NCBI GenBank assembly: GCA_045126515.1
Contig: JBGVOM010000176.1
Span: 1 to 11,003 of the forward strand
DNA from: RUG11237 sp045126515
GTDB taxonomy: Bacteria; Bacillota; Clostridia; Lachnospirales; Lachnospiraceae
Reading direction: 5' to 3'
Length of the DNA: 11,003 bases
The notes under the pieces are model-generated. The model ran no database searches. It worked only from the letters and a program-made list of their open reading frames with translations, and was not told the origin of the DNA. Shown here piece by piece: positions 6,299 through 11,003 of this stretch. A program made the position numbers and the translations under genes. How positions within the stretch are numbered: position 1 is the stretch's first letter; the number at the start of each line of letters is the position of its first letter.

Positions 6299-7738
6299 TT
6301 GGTTAAGAAGTATATAGCAATAGATTTAAAGTCCTTCTATGCCTCGGTGGAATGTGTAGAAAGAGGCTTAGATCCATTAACGACTAATTTAGTTGTTGCA
6401 GACGAGTCACGAACAGAGAAAACCATCTGTCTTGCAGTGTCCCCTTCCTTAAAAAAGTATGGAATACCGGGGCGGGCAAGGCTGTTTGAAGTAATACAAA
6501 GATGTAAGGAAATAAAGGCAGCTACCGGCAAAGAGGTGTCGTATATCATTGCACAGCCGAGAATGCAGTTATATATAGATTATAGCAGTAAAATATACAA
6601 CATTTATATGAAGTATATCAGTCCGGAGGATATACATGTATATTCCATTGATGAAGTTTTTATGGATGTCAGCAAATATTTGAAATTATACCATGATGAT
6701 AAGGGACAACCGTTGTCTGTACATGATTTGGTTAGCAAAATCATAAAAGATGTATATGGGGAAACTGGAATTACGGCAACTGCCGGAATTGGAACCAATA
6801 TGTATCTGGCTAAAATTGCCATGGATATTGTTGCAAAATATTCAGAAGCAGATGCGGATGGAGTGCGTATAGCAGAGTTGAATGAGGTGTCATACAGGCA
6901 GTTGTTATGGGAACACAGACCGTTAACTGATTTTTGGAGAGTGGGGAGAGGAATTAGCAAAAAATTAGAAGCTAATGGCATGTACACTATGGGGGACATT
7001 GCCAGGATGTCTGTAAGTAATTTAGGATATGGAACAGGGGAGGATTTGTTATTTGAGTTGTTTGGCATCGATGCAGAACTTTTGATTGATCATGCATGGG
7101 GAATAGAGCCTTGCACCATGGAAGATATTAAAAATTATAAACCGACCACCAATTCCATATCATCAGGGCAAGTCTTAAGTTGCAGTTATGATTTCGAAAA
7201 ATGCAGAATCGTTGTGAAAGAAATGGTGGAGTTACAAGTGTTGGAATTGGTGTCAAAGAAACTGGTAACGGATAATGTCACACTTGATATTGGTTACGAC
7301 AAAAATATAGAAAAGCGCAAATACAGTGGACCTATGGCGGTGGACCATTATGGAAGAACGGTTCCAAAGCCTGCCCATGGCTCTTGCAAATTAAGGGAGC
7401 CTACATCATCTACGGAAAAAATAATGGCTGCTGTTCTGGAGATATATGACAGGATTGTTAACAAAAATTTGTATATAAAAAGGCTTACACTTGCATTTGG
7501 AAATGTGCTGGATGAGAAAAAAACACAAGCAGAACATTTTGTTCAGATGGATTTATTTACCGATTATGAAAAGCTGGAAAAAGAAAAGGCGAAACAGGAA
7601 AGAGAACGGAAGATGCAGGAAGCGATGCTTAAAATTCAAGGAAAATATGGAAAAAATGCAATTTTAAGGGGAACAAATTTGCAGGAGGGGGCAACAACCA
7701 TAGAACGTAACCAGCAAATTGGAGGGCATAAAGCGTAA
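6299..7738 (+). CDS. Y-family translesion DNA polymerase (UmuC/DinB superfamily, UvrX-like)
   Basis: This 479-residue polymerase copies past damaged bases with low fidelity during the SOS response. The palm motif IDLKSFYASVE holds metal-binding D9; YSIDEVFMD (115-123) holds the catalytic D118/E119. The fingers have LVVADES and the AVSPSLKKYGIPGRARLFE stretch. A helix-hairpin-helix thumb region (TDFWRVGRGISKKLEANGMYTMGD, about 210-233) and a little-finger domain (about 285-400) follow. Near the C-terminus QMDLF (416-420) is a beta-clamp binding peptide, then a charged coiled tail. All catalytic residues are present. It closely resembles the UmuC-like proteins of Firmicutes that pair with YolD, here encoded 9 bases downstream. 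Such genes are often on mobile elements and plasmids, which fits the IS-flanked setting. Expression should follow DNA damage through the LexA box. Confidence 0.93.
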   Translation: MVKKYIAIDLKSFYASVECVERGLDPLTTNLVVADESRTEKTICLAVSPSLKKYGIPGRARLFEVIQRCKEIKAATGKEVSYIIAQPRMQLYIDYSSKIYNIYMKYISPEDIHVYSIDEVFMDVSKYLKLYHDDKGQPLSVHDLVSKIIKDVYGETGITATAGIGTNMYLAKIAMDIVAKYSEADADGVRIAELNEVSYRQLLWEHRPLTDFWRVGRGISKKLEANGMYTMGDIARMSVSNLGYGTGEDLLFELFGIDAELLIDHAWGIEPCTMEDIKNYKPTTNSISSGQVLSCSYDFEKCRIVVKEMVELQVLELVSKKLVTDNVTLDIGYDKNIEKRKYSGPMAVDHYGRTVPKPAHGSCKLREPTSSTEKIMAAVLEIYDRIVNKNLYIKRLTLAFGNVLDEKKTQAEHFVQMDLFTDYEKLEKEKAKQERERKMQEAMLKIQGKYGKNAILRGTNLQEGATTIERNQQIGGHKA

Positions 7739-7747
7739 GAGGATATT

Positions 7748-8173
7748 ATGGGAAAGTATGATGATATTATAAATCTGGAAAGACCAAAATCAAATAGAAT
7801 ACCTATGAGCAGGGCAGACAGGGCAAAAATATTTATGCCTTTCTCTGCCTTAAAGGGGTACGAAGAAGCAATTGAAGAAAAACAGAGAGTAATCACCGAG
7901 AGAGTGGAATTGGCAGAAGAACAAAAAGAAGAATTAGATAGAACCTTAAAGGTTTTGGAGAAAATGCTTTTGAAAGGAAGAGAACCTGTTGTCAAAGTGA
8001 TTTATTTTCAGGCAGATTTAAAAAAATCTGCCGAAGCACATGGAAATTATGGAGAATATGTTGAAACAGAGGGCAGATTGAAGAATATTGACAGGGTATA
8101 TGAAATTTTGGTATTGGAAGAAATTACAATTCCCAGGGAGGATATTTTCAATATACAAATACATGCAGAATGA
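7748..8173 (+). CDS. YolD-like protein, partner of the Y-family polymerase
   Basis: The 141-residue protein carries the YolD-family signature near its start: SRADRAKIFMPFSALKGYEEAI (about 21-42, motif R..RAKIFMPF.AL.GY). A charged helical stretch (about 43-75) with coiled-coil character follows, then a beta-rich C-terminal part. There is no signal peptide and no membrane helix. YolD-like proteins are encoded beside UvrX/YqjW polymerases in Firmicutes and have been proposed to play a role like UmuD; the mechanism is not settled. It lacks a visible LexA-type self-cleavage domain. In Bacillus the yolD-like gene usually comes first; here it follows the polymerase. AAGAGG (7737-7742) 5 bases before the ATG supports the start, and overlaps the polymerase stop, so the pair are co-translated. 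Confidence 0.88.
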   Translation: MGKYDDIINLERPKSNRIPMSRADRAKIFMPFSALKGYEEAIEEKQRVITERVELAEEQKEELDRTLKVLEKMLLKGREPVVKVIYFQADLKKSAEAHGNYGEYVETEGRLKNIDRVYEILVLEEITIPREDIFNIQIHAE

Positions 8174-8179
8174 AATGTG

Positions 8180-8185
8180 AAGGAG
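8180..8185 (+). promoter_or_regulatory. Ribosome binding site choosing ATG 8192 for the acetyltransferase
   Basis: AAGGAG sits 6 bases before ATG 8192. The longer frame from GTG 8177 would have this site inside its own first codons and has none upstream, so the shorter start is preferred. Confidence 0.75.
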
Positions 8186-8191
8186 AAAAAC

Positions 8192-8701
8192 ATGCTTAGA
8201 ACAAAACGACTTCAGTTAGTTGAATTTGATGTAAAATATGCAGAGGATTTATATGAATTATGGGGGGACTTTGAAGTAATAAAGTATACATATATGCCTC
8301 AAATGCATTCAGTTGATGAATGTGTAAAAAAAATAGAAATGTTTATAGAATATACGGATGAAAAATGGACGAACAATTTTATTATTTTATTGGATAACAA
8401 GGCAATTGGAATTGTTGGAGCACCAATTATTGATAAATCTCAGGCTGTTTTTGGCTTATATTATCAATTGGCGAGAAAGTATTGGGGTAATGGATATATT
8501 AGTGAAGCTGTTATGGCATTGAAAGATTATATAGCGAAACAATTTCCACAAGCACAAATTCATGCAGAAGCGGTAGCAGAAAATAATGTCAGTGTGAAAA
8601 TATTAAAGAAAATCGGTTTAAAAGAGGGAGCTGTGGAAGTTGGAGGATTTACATTAAATGGCTTAAAACTTGATTTACTTAAATTTGAAGGCACGATTTG
8701 A
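8192..8701 (+). CDS. GNAT-family N-acetyltransferase (RimJ/RimL type) in the SOS operon
   Basis: This 169-residue cytoplasmic enzyme should move the acetyl group of acetyl-CoA to an amine on an unknown substrate. It opens LRTKRLQLVEFD, the usual start of the Acetyltransf_3 group, whose best known members acetylate ribosomal protein N-termini. The acetyl-CoA loop is ARKYWGNGYISEAV (about 94-107, motif R..GNGY). The later stretch EAVAENNVSVKILKKIGLKEGA (about 126-147) is the standard region in which N..S..+L+K+G follows the cofactor site. It begins 18 bases after the YolD gene with no promoter or terminator between, so it is probably transcribed from the LexA-controlled promoter. An antibiotic-, toxin- or protein-acetylating role is each possible; the sequence does not decide. 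Confidence 0.85.
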   Translation: MLRTKRLQLVEFDVKYAEDLYELWGDFEVIKYTYMPQMHSVDECVKKIEMFIEYTDEKWTNNFIILLDNKAIGIVGAPIIDKSQAVFGLYYQLARKYWGNGYISEAVMALKDYIAKQFPQAQIHAEAVAENNVSVKILKKIGLKEGAVEVGGFTLNGLKLDLLKFEGTI

Positions 8702-8767
8702 GGAAAAGCAGATTGAGGGCGTTGGAGCAGAATTTGTGGAGAAAGAAGCAAATTTTTTATAAAAAAC

Positions 8768-8794
8768 TGTAACGAATCATAAATAAAAAACATT
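8768..8794 (+). promoter_or_regulatory. Candidate ECF-type promoter of the sigma/anti-sigma operon
   Basis: TGTAAC (8768-8773) resembles the -35 box read by many ECF sigma factors. Seventeen bases on is CATT (8791-8794), where a CGTC-like -10 would be expected and is only partly matched. ECF operons usually drive themselves, so autoregulation is plausible. No sigma-A promoter or clear terminator is seen between 8702 and 8837, so read-through from the SOS operon may also supply transcripts. Confidence 0.35.
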
Positions 8795-8822
8795 AATGGA
8801 TAGATCAATGAAAAACCAAAAG

Positions 8823-8830
8823 AAAGGAGG
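8823..8830 (+). promoter_or_regulatory. Ribosome binding site choosing ATG 8838 for the sigma factor
   Basis: AAAGGAGG, a full Shine-Dalgarno match, ends 7 bases before ATG 8838. The ATG at 8796 in the same frame has no such site and would only add a basic, unstructured tail (translated across the ribosome site), so 8838 is the start. Confidence 0.8.
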
Positions 8831-8837
8831 CGAAGGA

Positions 8838-9320
8838 ATGCAGTCAATGGATGAAATCTATCAGACTTATGCAAAAACAGTATATAAATATTTACTGCTA
8901 AAGACGCATAATGAAGATATTGCTGAAGAATTAACACAGGAAACATTTTATCAGGCAGTCAGAAGCATCAATCGATATGATGGAAGCTGTAAATTATCCA
9001 CGTGGCTTTGTGCAATCGCAAAAAATCAGCTACTGGCATATCAAAGAAAGCATCCTATAGAAGAATCGATAGATGATAATGAAAATCTTCCTGGGACAAG
9101 CGTAGAAGCTGAAGTTTTCAGTCAGGTGCGACGAGTAGAACTTATGAAAAAACTGCATATGTGTCCAGAGCCTTTTCGAGAGATTTTATATCTTCGAATT
9201 TTTGGAAGTCTATCCTTTAAAGAAATTGGTGGTATCATGGGAAAGACGGAGAACTGGGCACGAGTGAACTTTTACAGAGCCAAACAAAGAATAAAAAAGG
9301 AGATTGAAGAGAATGAGTAA
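8838..9320 (+). CDS. ECF (extracytoplasmic function) RNA polymerase sigma factor
   Basis: A 160-residue group 4 sigma factor with only regions 2 and 4. Region 2 (about 5-70) has YQTYAKTVYKYLLLKT, then the core-binding and -10 reading segment DIAEELTQETFYQAVRSINRYD, and STWLCAIAKNQLLAYQRK (2.3-2.4). Region 4 (about 95-156) has the helix-turn-helix REILYLRIFGSLSFKEIG with MGKTENWARVNFYRAKQRI as the -35 recognition helix. It would direct RNA polymerase to a small stress regulon. Its last codons overlap the start of the membrane anti-sigma gene by 8 bases, the standard arrangement in which the anti-sigma protein holds it inactive at the membrane until a signal arrives. The regulon cannot be seen here beyond possible self-control. 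Confidence 0.92.
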   Translation: MQSMDEIYQTYAKTVYKYLLLKTHNEDIAEELTQETFYQAVRSINRYDGSCKLSTWLCAIAKNQLLAYQRKHPIEESIDDNENLPGTSVEAEVFSQVRRVELMKKLHMCPEPFREILYLRIFGSLSFKEIGGIMGKTENWARVNFYRAKQRIKKEIEENE

Positions 9321-10683
9321 AATTCCATGTGAAATGATACAGGACCTGTTACCGTCTTATATAGATGAACTTACCAGTGACGTTACCGATAGAGAAGTTG
9401 AAGCACATATGATGGAGTGCGAACAATGTAAAAAAGTATTAGATCAGATGAGAACTCCAGATATTGAAACTACAGAAAAGGAAATAAAGGAAATTGACTT
9501 TCTGAAAAAGACGAAGAAAAAAAATCAGAAAAATATAATTCTTTGCGTAGCGATTGTTTGGGCAATTGCAGTGATGATTTTTTGCGCAAGAAATTATTTT
9601 GGCGGACAATATATGAATACAGATTATCTTGCGTACAATCTTGATGTTTCAGGTACAGAACTGTCAGTTGCAGTAAATACTACCTCGAAGCAGGGAATAC
9701 AGAAAATAGATATCAGTGAATCTGAAGGAGTTGTAGAAATATCTGTACGTTGTGTGCCAAAGAGTTTTTTCTATAAAACTACTGCAGAATCAAGATATGT
9801 TGCGTCAGAAAAGATTCGTCAGGTATGGATAGGTGATCGGATTGTCTGGGCAAACGGGGAGATGATTTCGCCACTCACTTCCAGACTATACGCAGTCTAT
9901 AATCCATATATTGGAAATATGTCTTCTAATGGAAAAATTGTAAATGCATTGAATATGACTGCATATACGGGAAAATTTACAAATGAACTCCAGACATCAA
10001 CGGAACCATATTCATGGAAAATGATTTTGGAAAATGATTTTTCTTTAAGCAGACAGGAAGCATTTGAAGAAAGATTAAAGATGTATGCTTATATTTACCT
10101 TGCGCAGATTGGAAATTTGAATGAAGTTATATTTGAATATAAGGTAGATGGTGAAACAAAGATTCTTTCCGTCACAAGTAGTGAAGCATCAGAATTTGTA
10201 GGAGTTGATATCAAAACAGTTGGAACAGACATTAATCTGCTTGAAAAGTTAATCAGAAAGACAGAACTATCTAATGTTGTATTAGGTGGTGCATCGGTTG
10301 ATTCAAATGCTCAGGTTGATTTTTCCCATAGTGAACAAACGAAAGAAGTACTTGAATTTACAGTTGTTAACTACGCAGAAGATGCAGTATATGGTATGGA
10401 CCTTAACGTAGAGAGTGGAAATGTATTCGGACATCAGTCAATGAGCGAGGCAAACGGAAATGCATTACAGAGCGGATTAAATGTAAACTTCCAGTTAATC
10501 CCGGAAGATTTTGCAATAGAAATTAAAGATGGTTCTAAAGCAACTATACGACTTAGTGTCATAGATCAGGATGGAAATGTTCATGAAGTACAGGGTGAGG
10601 TATACGCTGACTTGTTCTGGGGGAACAAGTACAAATTGAATCTTTCAGGAAATGCGGATAGAGGATATTTTTTAGGACAATAG
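9313..10683 (+). CDS. Membrane-anchored anti-sigma factor with ZAS zinc motif and DUF4825 domain
   Basis: This 456-residue protein should bind and silence the sigma factor encoded just upstream. The cytoplasmic part (about 1-70) has the zinc-binding anti-sigma pattern C6 ... H32-x3-C36-x2-C39 (AHMMECEQC), then a basic linker. One membrane helix (about 75-93, IILCVAIVWAIAVMIFCA) leads to a large outside region of about 360 residues. Its middle (about 192-285), with YNPYIGNMSSNGKIVNAL and a later EVIFEYKVDG, resembles DUF4825, a Firmicute domain common in such sensors. The last ~150 residues are beta-rich and unassigned. ATG 9313 is preferred over the in-frame TTG at 9304 because it is closer to AAGGAG (9297-9302) and starts at the usual MSKIPCEMI. 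Loss of cytoplasmic zinc ligands or cleavage of the outside part could release sigma; which applies is not visible. The outside domain may sense envelope stress. Confidence 0.87.
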   Translation: MSKIPCEMIQDLLPSYIDELTSDVTDREVEAHMMECEQCKKVLDQMRTPDIETTEKEIKEIDFLKKTKKKNQKNIILCVAIVWAIAVMIFCARNYFGGQYMNTDYLAYNLDVSGTELSVAVNTTSKQGIQKIDISESEGVVEISVRCVPKSFFYKTTAESRYVASEKIRQVWIGDRIVWANGEMISPLTSRLYAVYNPYIGNMSSNGKIVNALNMTAYTGKFTNELQTSTEPYSWKMILENDFSLSRQEAFEERLKMYAYIYLAQIGNLNEVIFEYKVDGETKILSVTSSEASEFVGVDIKTVGTDINLLEKLIRKTELSNVVLGGASVDSNAQVDFSHSEQTKEVLEFTVVNYAEDAVYGMDLNVESGNVFGHQSMSEANGNALQSGLNVNFQLIPEDFAIEIKDGSKATIRLSVIDQDGNVHEVQGEVYADLFWGNKYKLNLSGNADRGYFLGQ

Positions 10684-10765
10684 ACCGTTACTAGTCAACA
10701 ATGTTGTATGGAGTATCATGGCGACAGATAAATTGATATGAAACAATACTGGAGAGAAAAATAGT
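10684..10765. other. Short intergenic stretch before the right IS element
   Basis: Nothing codes here. There is a small inverted pair CAACAATGTTG near 10697, without a T-run, so no terminator for the sigma operon is called. The structured IS end that follows, with a T-run after it, may serve as the operon terminator. Confidence 0.35.
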
Positions 10766-10800
10766 GGGGCTGTCGCACTAAGTGATTAGTGCGCAGCTTC
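10766..10800. repeat. Left terminal inverted repeat with perfect internal hairpin
   Basis: The repeat contains CGCACTAA (10774-10781), loop GTGA, and TTAGTGCG (10786-10793), a perfect 8-bp stem that extends outward through GCTG/CAGC with one bulge. TTCTTTTTTT follows at once, so in the + direction it has the form of an intrinsic terminator. It would stop transcripts coming from the sigma operon and keep them out of the transposase gene. Confidence 0.75.
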
Positions 10801-10818
10801 TTTTTTTGTACAAAAAAT

Positions 10819-10849
10819 AACTGCCAGACCTCGAAAGTATCTGGCAGTT
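10819..10849 (+). terminator. Leader hairpin upstream of the transposase
   Basis: AACTGCCAGA (10819-10828) and TCTGGCAGTT (10840-10849) form a perfect 10-bp stem with an 11-base loop. It has no T-run, so it is more likely an mRNA structure limiting transposase translation from read-through transcripts than a true terminator. Many insertion sequences use a hairpin of this kind near the transposase start; the role here is inferred. Confidence 0.45.
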
Positions 10850-10865
10850 GGTGTAAAATATTAGT

Positions 10866-11003
10866 ATGCAACTACTTAATATATTACAAAAAGATTATAC
10901 CCAAAATGCAAGCGGATATCAATTAAAACTTCCGCTAAATATTGAAACAATTATTCCGGAAGACGATTCTGTGCGTTTACTAAGTCAGTTTGTGGAGGCT
11001 ATG
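10866..11003 (+). CDS. IS1182-family transposase, N-terminal fragment
   Basis: The first 46 codons are in the window and the frame is open to the edge. Residues YQLKLPLNIETIIPEDDSVR followed by LLSQFVEAM match the N-terminal domain of IS1182-family DDE transposases (typical form: L.LP..ieilIP.dh.vR.l...vE.m). The catalytic DDE residues lie beyond the window. An in-frame TAA shortly upstream makes ATG 10866 the first usable start; no good ribosome site precedes it, so translation is probably weak. Confidence 0.85.
   Translation, partial: MQLLNILQKDYTQNASGYQLKLPLNIETIIPEDDSVRLLSQFVEAM

Larger units (their letters stand above)
10766..11003 (+). mobile_element. Left end of an IS1182-like insertion sequence, running off the right edge
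   Basis: The element begins with GGGGCTGTCGC, then an internal hairpin, a T-run and a second hairpin, and 100 bases in, a transposase gene in the family's typical position. The tip matches the inverse of the left element's end at 96-140. The bases outside the two ends (ATAGT before 10766, CTTATC after 140) are not a direct repeat, so the two ends do not show a shared target-site duplication. Confidence 0.8.

Noticed and set aside
6604..7068. 154-codon minus-strand open frame within the polymerase gene
   Set aside because: The + strand encodes continuous, highly recognisable Y-family polymerase sequence here; the minus frame has no known motif and no ribosome site of note.
8177..8191. GTG 8177 as the acetyltransferase start
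   Set aside because: The ribosome site AAGGAG (8180-8185) falls inside those codons and fits ATG 8192 instead.
8702..8767. Short protein-like frames after the acetyltransferase stop (for example RLRALEQNLWRKKQIF)
   Set aside because: Less than 30 codons, no start with a ribosome site and no recognised family; could be a remnant but cannot be supported.
8796..8837. ATG 8796 as the sigma factor start
   Set aside because: It would translate through the strong AAAGGAGG site and add a basic tail not typical of ECF sigma factors.
1..11003. tRNA or rRNA genes, CRISPR arrays, riboswitches
   Set aside because: I saw no cloverleaf-type sequence, regularly spaced repeats, or known riboswitch core in any intergenic stretch.

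Overview
The window looks like accessory DNA from a low-GC, AT-rich Firmicute, most likely a gut Clostridium relative of the Lachnospiraceae type. This rests on strong AAGGAG-type ribosome sites, sigma-A style promoters, a LexA/DinR-type (Gram-positive) SOS box, a YolD-like protein, a DUF4825 anti-sigma factor and IS1182-like ends. The genus is inferred, not shown. All convincing genes lie on the + strand.

Layout. Bases 1-141 are the right end of an IS1182-like insertion sequence: the last codons of a probable transposase, then an inverted terminal repeat. A near-consensus sigma-A promoter (265-294) follows. It drives a response regulator (366-1016) and a histidine kinase (about 1013/1052-2203), then an ABC exporter made of an ATPase (2279-2953) and an 817-residue FtsX-type permease (2950-5403). 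Such four-gene sets usually sense an envelope-active compound, often an antimicrobial peptide, and pump or detach it; no ligand can be named here. Right after the permease lies a decayed AAA_14/DUF4143 ATPase (5408-6129) that has lost its Walker A end and internal segments.

The next unit is an SOS operon. A promoter with a LexA box in its spacer (6238-6266) precedes a UmuC/DinB-like Y-family polymerase (6299-7738), a YolD-like protein (7748-8173) and a GNAT acetyltransferase (8192-8701). Then comes an ECF sigma factor (8838-9320), overlapping a membrane anti-sigma factor with a zinc-binding ZAS motif and a DUF4825 domain (9313-10683). From 10766 a second IS1182-like element begins, and its transposase (from 10866) runs off the window.

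The two IS ends face the same way and bracket about 10.6 kb of stress-response genes, which resembles a composite or IS-assembled island. The most unusual point is base 1015. One A there, where G would be expected, both ends the response regulator early (TAG for TGG) and turns the expected kinase start ATG into ATA. I found no wholly new system; the genes belong to known families in an interesting combination.
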